Source: Otis tarda
Taxonomy: Eukaryota > Chordata > Aves > Otidiformes > Otididae
Length of the DNA: 64,000 nt
NCBI GenBank assembly: GCA_026413225.1
Contig: CM048556.1
Span: forward strand, 22,049,115 to 22,113,114
Reading direction: 5' to 3'
Shown here: in pieces, positions 50,392 through 62,500 of the stretch
Layout: every line of letters begins with the position of its first letter
Position numbering within the stretch: the first letter of the stretch is position 1
The notes under the pieces: generated by a model
Databases searched by the model: none
Seen by the model: only the letters and a program-made list of their open reading frames with translations
Told to the model about the DNA's origin: nothing
Made by a program: the position numbers and the translations under genes

Positions 50392-53300
50392 TGTGACGCT
50401 GGCATCGCGCTGGGACTCAGGAAGCTGCTCTGTCCCCACCGCAGCTGGAAACCTTTCCTCTCTTGCAGTTAAATCACAGCCACTGTTGCCTGCCTGCTAT
50501 TTATCAAGACCTAACTTCTTGCAGACTGCAGATAAAAAAAAAAAAAAAGTCCATCTCTGCATGCTGGCCTGTAGGAAGCGAAGGGCAGAGTCCTCGTCCT
50601 CTGCAGCAGCTCCCAGGCAGCTCTCCGGTCTCTGCAGTGCAGCTCGCTGTTGCATTATTCCCCGCGCTCGCTGAGAAAACGCTGCAGCGGGACAGGGAAG
50701 AGGGAGAGCCCGGGGCGATCTCCGTTAAACCGGGACAAATTAAACGCCCCAGAGCAGATACCCTTCAGCCTCACTGAATAAACGCCCCCGAGAAGATCTC
50801 TCTACAAAACAGAGATTTGCGGTGCAATCTCAGTCGGCTTTTGGTCCGGAACAGAGCCGCTCGTGCATTTTTGGGATGCCACCAGCGTAATAATTAATAC
50901 ATTATTCGATACGAGCAGTAATTAGGGCTCATCCTTGCTGGGGCTGGGATGCAAGAGGGGTCGGTCAGTCCGGGTACCCATCGGAGCAATTCTTCTTCAT
51001 CCCCACAGCCGGACGACGCATTTGGGATGGAGCACGGAGCCAGGACGGTGGCTCAGGGACCCGGCGGGGGGCGAGGGTGCCACGGGTGCTGCTCCCCCAC
51101 GTCGAGCAGTGGCACCCAGCCGTCGCAGTGCCGGGCGGGCGGGCGGCTGGTTTCGTGAGCAGAAAGGAAAGTCTCCTGGAAGAAGGGAGGCGAGGTTCAT
51201 AAATCAGGGACTGCGGATCGCGCCAGCGGCATTTACGGCTCCCTCGGCACCAGCGCGTTGCTGGGGAGCGATGCAGAGCCCTCGCCTGGCTCGGCTCCCG
51301 GAGAATTTCGGCACCTCCTGTCCCCTACCTGCTGCTGCTGCTCATCCAAAACCTCCACTTCTCCATTGGGAAGCGCCGCTGTGCCCTTCCCTTCCGCCTG
51401 GCACAGGGAGCGGTACCCGGTACCCGGTACCCTTCCCCGCAAACCGCGGGTGCCCCGGAGATCGAGATGTTCAAGCAGGAAGATGAGGTTCCTCAGGCTT
51501 AGGAGAGGTTCCTTTCCCGGTTTGACGCAGTTTTGCTGAGCTGGGAAGCATGTTCTCTGAGGACTAAGAGCATCCATGTAGCACGTGCTGAAGTGAGCCA
51601 GTTCTCTGTGACCTGAATCATTTGAGGCAGGAGAAAAGGCTTCCCCCAGTCCTGGTGCCTTGGCATCATCCACGGATAGAAAACACTTCTCCCAGCTCGC
51701 ACCTTCCACAGCAGCGGTGCTTGGAACGACTGCAGCAGCTTCTGTGTGCTTTTTCCAGATGGGTGCGCGTGGCGGTGGGATGTACGTGTGTCCTTTTCAC
51801 TTCCCCCCCCCCCCGCCCACTCTGAAGGTTCAAGCAGGATTTAGGGGCTGGTGTGGTTTGGAAACAGCAGCAGGAGGAGGAAACCATTGCGTTGTCCCAG
51901 AGCCCTTCACGTGGCCCGGAGCGAAGCGTCGTGCTGAGGCTGCTGGAGTTCTGCGCTTTCTGTGGCCCTTCAAAACGAGAAAAGGAGCAGATGTCATTTT
52001 AAAGGAAGAAAATGTTGCCCTGAAGCCAGGAAATCCTGAAGCATCATAAGATCAAATGGAAACACTTCAAGAAATGTCAACAGAACACGTCCTGGCACTT
52101 TCCAAAATGTTCCCCTTATGTTTTGGGCTAAAGCTATTTGTCAGGTTTGACCCCAATTTGCAGTTACCGAGGCCTTTCTCCCTTCCCTTCCTTTTTTTTT
52201 GGGTAAAATTCCAGCAGCCAGAGATGTCACCCACCCCCGAGGACCTGCAAAGCCTGCTGTGTGTCCCCAGCTCCTGGTCCTGGGGTAGGAACACAGCCCA
52301 GCTTCTGGCTCCCATCTCCAGATGGAGCTGGCAGGGCTTGGGGGATGACTTCCAGCTCAGCCCTTCCTCCTCCTGCTCCAAAACAATTTTGTAAATCTCC
52401 CCAAGGCTTTTTCCTTTTGTTATTGCCTCCGGCTCGGTAGAGATGCTTCCTTTGACAGATGAAGCCAGCGCAGAAGGAATGCTGCAACCCAAGCATTGCT
52501 CGCTTCACAGTGCGGCGGGGGAAATTCAGATGGCTCTGGGAAGATGTTGTTCTCTAAACCGTCCCCAGTTCTGCTTTTGTCTGTGGAAATTGCTCAACAC
52601 ACCCTGAAACACCTAGCAGAGAGAGAGGCACCAAAAAGAGCCCTCACAGAAGAGGGCATCGCGTCTCCTACGGAGCAGAAAGCACGTGGGGGAGAGCTGG
52701 GGCGTGATGACACCCATGCACCGGTGCAGGGCTGAGCCCCAAAGAAGGGAGAGACAAAGCCTGATGCTCTCAGAATAACCCAATGCTGAGATCGCTCAAT
52801 CTGCTCACCCTCTTTATCACTGACCCGCGCCTCCAGGATGCTGCGCCTCCAACAAAAACGCGATTTCCTGAGCCCCGGACACCCAGGAGCTTGGTCCCAG
52901 CTGGGACAGCTGGAGGGGCAGAACATCACGTCATGCCACCTCTGGCCAGGTCTGCTGGCATCTTCCCCAGAGTACTTGGTGCTTCGCCCTGAATCAGTGA
53001 ACTGCAAAGCTGTGAGTTTCCAGGGGAAAGAGGAACACCGCAAGACCCCAGAGAGGTGGCTCCCTGTGGGGAATCCCTCCATCCAAACCAGCACCGCAAG
53101 GTCAACCCCTTGGGAACTATCGGTTGCTTCTGCGCTTGGAGCGCGCCGGCGGCGGATGACTTACATCTGCTTCTGAAAGCAAGAGACCGGTCTGATTCAG
53201 TATGAGCTTAGGTAGCAGCAGCAAAGTCTAATCGCAGGGATGGGTCAGGCTCATTGATCCCTTTAAACGGCAATGCAAAAAGTCTGGCCAACTGCGTAAG

Positions 53301-56119
53301 AACTGCAGCGCGTCTCCGCTGCGCGCCGTTTTGTCAGGGGAAGTCGCTTCCCCAACGAGCTCGTATTGACGGGAGCGCAGAGCTTGTGTTTATTAAAAAT
53401 ATAGTTTGTGCTTACGGGAAATAAAAGAAATACTCAGTGGCAATGCACTGGATTCCAAGGGTTTTCCGCAGTAAATGGGATGTCTGGACCCCCAGCACTC
53501 CCAGCGACTCTGGCTGAGGGAGGACGTGAAGCAGGGACATCACACCCCCCTGTGCCCCTCCAGCAGCCAAAGTACCAGAAGTTCTTTTGGTCATCGGCCA
53601 GCTTCAGCCCTTCCACGCAGACGTCTCTGGGTGCTGAGAAGGGAGAACGGGGGCAACAGAGGCTGGGTGGTCTGTCACCCTGCTGCCCTCAAGAACATCA
53701 GAGCTTTGAGCCTTGACCAGCAGTTGCCTCAGCTGTTTGCTCATACCTGCGCTACAGACCACGATCTGTCATCTTCAGGAGTAGGGTGCATCCAGAGGAA
53801 GGGGTGCCAGGCTTTGGGCATGGGTCTGTGTCTCTGTGGGCGCAGAAAGCGCCCCGGGACAAGGGGAAGGGCCGTGCAGCCTCCTGGCGAGGCTTGGGCA
53901 CGTGGGTTGGGATGGAAGTTCTCCTGGTCTCCCTTCCATTGCTGATGTATCCCCTGCAGAGAGGTTCACGGGAAAGGAAGAGCACCTGAGATCTTTCAGA
54001 TCATTTCAGAGTTCCCACCATGCTACTTTGAGCGCAATATCTTCCAAGGGACACATTGCCACCCTGCAAAAAGAAGAGAAGCAGACAGAAAAACATTTTA
54101 AAAGATAAAATAATGCTTGGTCAGCCAGGGACCCTCTTGATACCAAGTCAGGATGCATTTTGGATGGGGAGCTGTTTTACAGATGGGCTGTAAGAGTCCT
54201 GTAGCGTGAGGGAGACACGAGCAGCTCAGTAATGGGTTTAGCATGTACCACCACGGCCCCCATCACGTCCAGCGAAGCAAATGATTGCGTCTCCAGCATC
54301 AATCATTTGTGTCGCTCGACAAGAAGCTCTGTCACAACAGGAGCATCTCTTGCTGGGAAAATAATCATCTCAGCTTTGCCTTGGTGCTGATGTGTCAGTG
54401 GGGGAACCATTATCCCGTGACAACGGGCTCCATCCGGCATCATTCCTGCCTGGAGAAAGCCAGAAACACAAGAGCCCTCTTGGCTACCCAGTTGTGCTTG
54501 TGCAAGGGGTATTTAACCTCTGAATTTGGCACGCACAGGATGCAACGCGGCCCAACAGTTTATCACCAGATCTCTCCCGTGCTCCGAGTTGGCTCGCAAG
54601 GCTACGCGCTGAGCTCGTGTCTGGGCCAAGTGGATCCTAGGGAGAGAAATCCGAGTCTGAAGCGGACACGAGGGGATGGACAGCAGCAGAACACCCCTGA
54701 CGGCACCTGGCATTCACCAGGCAGGACGATTACACTCCCTGTATTTGTGAGCGGCAAGAGACTCTCGTTCCTTTACTCACTAACACTTGGATGAGTCCCT
54801 CAAAAGAAACTTTTCCAGTTACCTCAGGTGCTGAACGAGGTTAGTCATTATTCACAGCCCTGATCGGGCAGTCGCCATCCATAACGGCACGGTCAGAGGC
54901 ATGAGCTATTACCCCAGCAGCTGCTCTCCTCGGGACACTCATTTCCATACAGAACTGCGCCTTGTGCAATATATCTCCAGGAGCGATGGCTTAATGCCGC
55001 GGCTCCAGGGAACCGGACCAAAAAAAGGGAGTGAAAACTATTGATCTGGTTTTAAGCAGAGCTGTATCTATTAATCTGGGCACACTAATCACCGGGGGGT
55101 TGACAAGAACATGAGGTTTCCAGTGCCGCATTGACGCTCTCCATCCTCTTGGGTAAAGCCGGAGGAAGACAGAGCTGCTTTCACAGCTTGGCCTGACGGC
55201 ACGCACAGAGCGGTCTCAGAGGCATCGATGGGCAGGAGAGCCTCACAAGAGGTGCCTCTCCCTGCACACACACTTAGGTCTGACAACTTCTTAGACCAGA
55301 AGAACAACATGGAAGAGATGCTCCTGGGAAGCCCCAAGGACAACCTTCATCTCATCCCCATGAGCCTAGACCGGAACTGGCATTATGAAGCGGGGAGCAC
55401 AGTGACTTCTTGTCTCCTCAGGGGGATTTATCACTTCATTATTTTCATCTTTTGGTAAGCTGAAAGTGACATAATGAAGCTCAAGACCAAGCAAGCTGGG
55501 GAGTTTTGCAGGTATTATTTACACGCTCATTCAAGTGAACTTTGGATACCTTCCTCAAGGTTCTGGTGCGCTTCCAGGCTTCAACGAGATGTACATTCAT
55601 CATGCATTTTTCATTAAAAAAAAAAAACTCTCTCTATTCATTAATTGGTTGATATGCCCCAGTTGCTGAAGAGAGCCCAAGGGATTTGGCAGTGACCCTG
55701 AAAGTCTTTGGTTCCTCCCCCAGCTCAATGAGCATCTAGCCAAGCAGGGAGAGCTGTGATGTGGCTGGAACGTTAATGAGAAAGTAGGAGGCGTGGCTGG
55801 TTACATTTTTTTTCCTGCCTTACTTTGGATGAAAGCCTTGTTTCGCTCAACAAAACACTTTCTGGTTTCACAAAAGTGAGGCACTTTCAAGAAAGAACAT
55901 AACCCATGCATAAGCCTACCTCATTTATTTTCAGGTTTTTCTTCTTGTTTTGTGCTCCCAGCAGAGGACTTCTCCATGCAGGAACAGCCACACGCAGCTG
56001 AAGCTTTGCGACCATCCACTTGCTCCCCGTCATCACAGAGCAGCAAAAGCAGGGCTGGTCCCTTCAGGAAGGTGAGCCAAGGTGGGTAAGGACCAGCCTG
56101 GCCCTAGCCCCACATTACC
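50392..56119. other. Gene-poor region, no gene recognised
   Basis: Only short unassigned open frames are present. An AT-rich patch with TAATTA-type motifs lies at 50888-50928. GGTACCC is repeated three times at about 51412-51432. A phrase at about 53178-53205 (GGTCTGATTCAGTATGAG) resembles the 3' end of CR1-group repeats. Confidence 0.35.
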
Positions 56120-56520
56120 CAAGCAAGGCAAGCAGGATGGACACAGAGGTGGTGGCCAAGTCCAATCACAAGTCCAAATTGCAAGGCAACACCACGGCGA
56201 TGAGGCAGGTCCAATGTCAAGCTGGGAAGTCAGTCCACAAGCCAGGAGCATCATACAGGTCCACAGTGACAAGGCAGAAACAAGGTCAACCCAGGAGGTC
56301 AGCCCATAGATTGAGGTCCAGACCAAAGTGCCCCATGGCCAGGCACAAGTTGGGGCTGAGCCAGAGATCAGCCCTCCTCCAGAACAGCTCAGGTAGGAAC
56401 CAGAAGCCTGGGGCCGAGCTTAAATAGCTCTCCTGGGCCCATGGGTGTGGGTGGAGGCCCCAGGTGAGGCTGCTCAGGGCCATTAAGGCTCGTTGGTGTC
56501 CGCAGGGCAGTGTGGCTTCT
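56120..56520 (+). repeat. Unclassified interspersed repeat, copy 3
   Basis: This is the longest copy of the family. The left part has several AGTCCA/GGTCCA phrases, then GAGCTTAAATAGCTCTCCTG, GGAGGCCCCAGGTGAGGCTG and CTCAGGGCCATTAAGG. The minus strand puts a TTTAAG box upstream of the GTCCA-rich part. Class is unknown (LTR or SINE-like). Confidence 0.55.
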
Positions 56521-59500
56521 CTGGTTGTCTCAGCAAGGCAAGAACAAACCAGCCGAGGCGCATTAGCCTTTGCTTTGTGCCCCAGGGAGCAAGGAGATCC
56601 CAACCAGAGGAGTGGGGATGGGTGTGCCGGTGGTTTTGTGCCTGAGCACCCCAGATGCGGTTTGCGTCAGGGCCTGTCCTGGCCATTGGGACGTTAAACG
56701 GGGCGAGTGCCTTTGCCATCGTTATCAAGGATGGGTTCAGGACCACCAGTCTTCACGCGACCCAGCTGAGCACAAACCTTGGTGGCTGGCGCCGATCTGA
56801 GGCCCCACAGCAGCCCAGGCAATGCCCGTTTTGGCTGGTCCCAGCATCTCCTGGCTCCTGTTACAGGCTTAGTCCCCAAAATCGGGACAGCAGAGCGTGT
56901 AGACCCATGCTAACCCCACCCTGCCTCCCCTAAAACCCCTGCCAGGGAGCATCTTCTGGGGTGGATGGGGTCAGCCCCGCAGAGCTACAGAGGTGTTCAC
57001 ACACATTCGTGGGCAACATGAATTCTCCCCCCGCGCCTCCCCATCCTTTGGCCATGGCTCTGGCACTCGGATCAGTCTCTGGACCGAGATGGAGCAGGGA
57101 TGCCGGTGTGCCGCACGCCCTCCCGTCCTCTCTGGCCACCGCAGAGGGGAGGATGCTCGTCTGCGGCAGCGCGGGGACGTGCGGTGTCAGCTGCTACCGG
57201 GGAGCCGTTCGTCTCACGATTCTGCAAGCGTGAAATCCAAGGTGGCAGCTTGACATGCAGCAGCAGGAGGGAACAACCTCCCTCTCTCCGTCCCTCTGCC
57301 GTCACAGCAGTGCCTCTGGTCCTTCTCCTCACGCCTGCAAGTGGATTCTAATGGCCCAAACCCAAATTTTAGCCTTCAGGATGCCTGCACCTCTCACTGC
57401 AGCCCTTGCCAAAGGCCTGACCTGGGTCCATTCCAAGGAGACCTGGTCATCCGTGGCTGGAGCTCTTTCAAAACACACTCAGTGCTTGATTTTCCAAGAT
57501 GTTGTTTGTCTCAAAGCATCCCGAGGCCTTGCTGTTATTTGGCAGTAATTGCATCTTCTGTCCAGACATTGATTTTTCCAAGAAACTCCAGGGAAATTCA
57601 CGCATCTCTGGCGCAGGGCGCAACAGCAATATCGTGGCCGCGGGTGACGCCGCACAGGAGCCGGTCACGCTGTAGGTGGGATGAGCTGGTCCTAGACCAG
57701 CTTCCCAAGGGCCTCTGGAGCAGAGTGACGTTGGCCACCGCGGCCACCGCTCCGACCGGGCTCGCAGGAGAAAGCACAAGTTTGGCTTTGTTCCTGGGAG
57801 TGAGAAGTCCACGGTGAGGCATCCCCAAGGACCAGCTTACTGTCCCGGGCCTGGGGGTGCCAGGACCCTCCGCAGTGCCCACGGAGCCCCCATGGCAGAA
57901 GTTGGGAGGGTTTGTGTCTTCGCGAGCGCACCGGTTTCCTGAGGGTCCTGACATCGCCCCGAGCCCGGCCACAGCAGCATCTGGGTGATGCACAATGGCT
58001 TTTATAAAGAATCCTCACTTGGAGCTTTTTCTTTTTTGTGTGTTCACCAGGAGGCTTGGTGTCTACATTTTCTGAAAATCAAGGGCCTCTAAGTATCTCA
58101 AGTTGCGTGGCTGAAAACGCTGAAATCCCCAGCCCATCTGAAAATCATGGCCCTGCACTTTGCCCTGCGTCGGTCCTTGGGCCAAACCCTCTTACACCTC
58201 CACCGGCACCCAACCCCAGATTTTCCCCAGGGCGAGCGCTCGCGTCTCCTTCGCTGGCGTTTCTCCATGCCTCCTCCATCACGACGTCTCCGGGGAGTCG
58301 GTGGAAACGTGAAAAGAGAGCAGCAAGCGTCTCCGACATACACGGCCCCGACGGTGGTGTCGTTTTCACAGCATTTCTTGTTTTTTAACACTTCTGCCCA
58401 TCGGTTCTGCTGGTGTCGCGCGGGGTTTCTAGCTCTGTGCGTACAATTTTGTGCTGCAACGCTGTGCTGAGGATCCGAAGATGTCTCTGTGGGGCTCCTC
58501 TTTTGCTCCTGCTCCCACCATCTGCTCCATCCCTTCGGAAGGCCCAAAGCAGACGCAGGGCTTCTGGCTGCCGGCCGCCTCCCTGGCACGCTCGGGGTTT
58601 CTCCTAGCAGAGCTTTTCTTCAGGGCTCCAGGTCAGAGATTTTTCTGTTTCAATGTTTTCCAAAGAGGTTTAGAGTTCGTTTTGCAAAAAGTCTCGACAA
58701 TCCATCTTTTATCTTAAAAAAAAAATAACCCAAATTCAAAAGATCATAATTTCCCAAGAGACAGAAATTCCATCTTTCTGCCCATCTCCAGTGGTTTTGG
58801 GGCCCATACAGAGCTTGGTGGGTTTATTCTGGGAAAGGCTTGACTCCCGGTCTCCATTTTCTTGCCAAGCAGTCAGTTCTTTATTGCTTTTGTTGCTTTC
58901 TATTGGTCTAAATTCTTCTCAGTGTGAGCTCTCCAGGACTTTTTGCGAGTCATTCATCTCCGGAAGCTAGCATCTTCCCTTTCTCTCCATTATGTACCAG
59001 CAAACGCTGGGTTTGCTGTGAGAAATATCGAAACAAAACATCCTGGTCACCACATTTCAAAATAAATGTTCATCCATCACCAAAAAAAAAAAAAAAAAAA
59101 AGAGTCAAGAGAGTAGATGCCTGTATCTTGGCTTTGTAGAAGGTGTGTATATTAATTCTTGAGAGCGTTCCTTTAATACATTTCAGGGAGGTTTTGAGGC
59201 TCTGTCAGCTCACTGCCATCGCGGGAACTAGGAACTTTTCCCCAAGAAAAAAGAGTAAAGTGTCTGAAAGTAGAAAGTAGAAGCAGAAGGTGAACGACAC
59301 CGCCTTCACTTGAAGTCATTATTGTCTTCTATTGACCCACGGAGTAAATATTGATTGAGGTGAAGCTATGACCAATATTTACTTGTAAGAAAAACAAATT
59401 TGTTTTCAGCAGGCACGAAGCTGACACACATGTGGTTTGTGACCCGCTTCCCTCCCAGCACATCCTGTCCTGGCCCGAGATCCGGCACGAGGGCCGGCAG

Positions 59501-62500
59501 GCAGATGTGGAAGAGCCTTTCCAGATCACCAACTCCATCTCGGCTCGTCAGGCTGACGGCCAGGCTGTACATCTCAGACTGTTTTCCTCCTGCATCTCTG
59601 ACCTGGTAGCGCTTTCAAGGAACGGGGTTTAAAAATAATAATAATAATAAAAAATCTCCACTCTGTGACCCCACAGATATTTGAGTCCAAATGTGCACTT
59701 GGCAGAGGAGATTCCTCATCAAGGATGGAGCTGCCATGCCCAGGACACCCCTTTCAGCGCATCTTCTGTGCAAAATAAAGTTTTGAGGTGGATTTGGAGG
59801 CCAACCCTGGGGCCAGGGCTGATGCTAACATCTAGAATGGGAGGGACCGAGAGCTCTGGTTCATTGGTCTTGGGCTGGGCTTAGGGAACGCTCCTTCCCC
59901 AGAAGAAAGGTTGAAGGGGTGACCACATCTCCATGCTGCCGGTGACCGTCACATCACAGCAGTGGGCTGATGAGCAGACTCAAGGGCACTCAGAGCCTTT
60001 GGTTTACCCCCTTTTGTGTTCTGGTGTGCCCCCTTTTTGTACATATTTCTCTAGGTACTGGCCAGGCTCAAAGCCAGGAAGGACACCTGACTGTGGCCTG
60101 GGCTGTAGGACGTTCACCTTGCCCGTGTCTGACCCATCCAAAGCCTGGAAACTTCTGACAAAAAGGTGTAAAACATTCTTTGGTTTTTCCGTTTTTTTGG
60201 GAGGGCGGGGCAAGGTCTAGAAGAGGGCCTAGCATCAAGCTGAAGGTGGGTAATGCGAGGATGGGAGATGCTCAGTGGGACCTCATCTCCTGCCCCACAC
60301 CTCAGCACCCAGGTCCTGCTGCAGAGAGCCCCTGAGGTCCCACTCCTTTCGCAGAAGAGAAGAAACTAGGCCAGCTCCCTTCCTCCCGAGATGTTTTCCT
60401 CGCAGTCCTTGAATTGTCCCTTGGTCCCTGTCGCTTACGTGAGAAAATCAAGTTAATATTCCCTGTGCAAAAAAAAAAGGGGGAATAAAGCGCTGTTGAG
60501 CGACGGCCGCCCTGTTGTGCTCAACACTGAAATGTCAGCTGGCAATAAAGTATTCCCAGAAATGCTCTTTATTAACAGGGGAGACGTTTAACGTCGCTCA
60601 CACTGCGCTTCTCTGGGCCGGGCGTTGAAACGTTAAAGGGACGATGCTGTTTGGATTGACGAGATCCCACTTTTTTTTTAAAACCTGCTCCCAAGGAGGA
60701 TCGTTGGATCTCTGAGTGTTTGACGGATTCACGAAACGAGCGATGCGAGAGGGTCTGAGTTCCCACACCCCCATCCCCTACCCGCTGCCTCCCCTCCCTC
60801 ACCGGGCTCTGCCTTTTCAACCCACGTTCAAGCCCTAAAAGGGCATTTCATTAAAAATCTCTTTTGTGTTGACCCTGGACGAATTTATTCTTGACTTCCC
60901 AGGACAAAATTATTCTTGGCTGCCCAACTTGTCTGTGCTTTTCTCAGCTTAAAACAATTTCCCCTTTATAACCTTGCAGGTTGGCCAGAAAACCACCAAA
61001 AATACTTTAATTTTTGGAAGAGCTCTCGTCACCGGAGGAAAAGCACCAAATATTGCCGAGACCCCCGCCTACGCACATCCGCCTTTTACGTGCATTAAAC
61101 TCTGTGCCTGCAACCCCTCCCAGCAAGATCGAGCCTGGCTTTTACAGGAACCAGCATGGGAGAAACCTGCGGTGAATTTTAGCTGTAACCTTTCCTCCGG
61201 GATGCTCGGAGAGTCCTCGTGCCGCCGCCAGCCTTGACTTTGGCCAAGGGGCTTTGTGCTGGAGCATCTTCCCCCCGCGCTGCTGGCGGTGAGGAAAACC
61301 TTGCCGCTGAACACTTCTTGGCAAATTTCTCAGAGGACCAAGGAGCTGCTCAATAAAAACGTCCTCATCTGCTGAGCAGCTACAGTGTGTGGGTGTCCCA
61401 CCACACCTCCTCGTCATAATTTCCCTTTTTTTTTTTTTTTTCCTGGGAGTAATTAAATAGTAAAACAAGGAGACGTAACCAGGAGCCAGGATCTTCATCC
61501 GTCCTCAGCGACGTGTCCGCTGGCCATGACGTCTGCAGACCTTTCATGTGAAGAGGGTTCCCAAGGACGTGGCACAAGCAACATTCTCGGGGAAAACTTT
61601 GGGATGCGGCTCCAGGGCCGAGCCCGGCAGTGCCTCCACCTCGCACCAGCTCATCCAGCCGGCGATGCTTGAGGATAAAACCCTCCGTAGAAACAGACAA
61701 AAGCGTCGGCCTTGGCTCGGTGGGTCAAACCCAGGCTCTGCCTGCGAACACGACGTCCTTCTCAGACCGATTCGTGGTTTCTAGAAAGCTCGTGGGTCCC
61801 AGCTGTGATCCGCCGGGGCTTGGAAAACGGACATAGATCATATCAATTGCCGGAGAGGAAAAAAAAACGAGTTTATTTGACTTCACTCAGGCTGCAACGT
61901 TCCTCTAGTAGGACGTTAGGATCGTTATATCAATTAAATCACCGCATGCGTTAAACCAAGGCAGGCTGCTTTTCTCCCAGCTGGCTGCACAAGGCGATAT
62001 TTTGATCAGACGCTCTGCTTCTTGAAACAAAAATAAGCCGTTTCAAGTTTTCCCCAGCCCTAAACGTTTCAGCCTCCTCCCTTAAAATGTGCCAGCTGTA
62101 GTGGTGGCTGGGGAGAGCATCTCCGGCGGGTTTTCCCTGCCTTTGGAGCGGGAAAAAGATCCGGGAAGCTGCTGCCGTGAACGTACGGTCCAGTCATACT
62201 GGTGTTTGCGACCAGATTTGCCCATCACCGTTCCCCGGCTGCACTCGGGAGCTTGTTTTGTCATTCCCATCTCGGCGGGCAATATATTCCATATGCTATT
62301 TCCATATGCTATATTCCATATGCTATATACTATTTATTGCATCCTTGATATGTACAAGGTTTATTGGGAAGCCTCCCACACTCACCTGCTGCGAAAAAGG
62401 GTGAAAGATGTGCCCAAATTTGTGAGACAACCTGGAAAAACCTCTGGAAAAAAAAAAAAGAAAAAGCCTCGTGGTTCACTGCAACATTTTGCGAAGGGCG

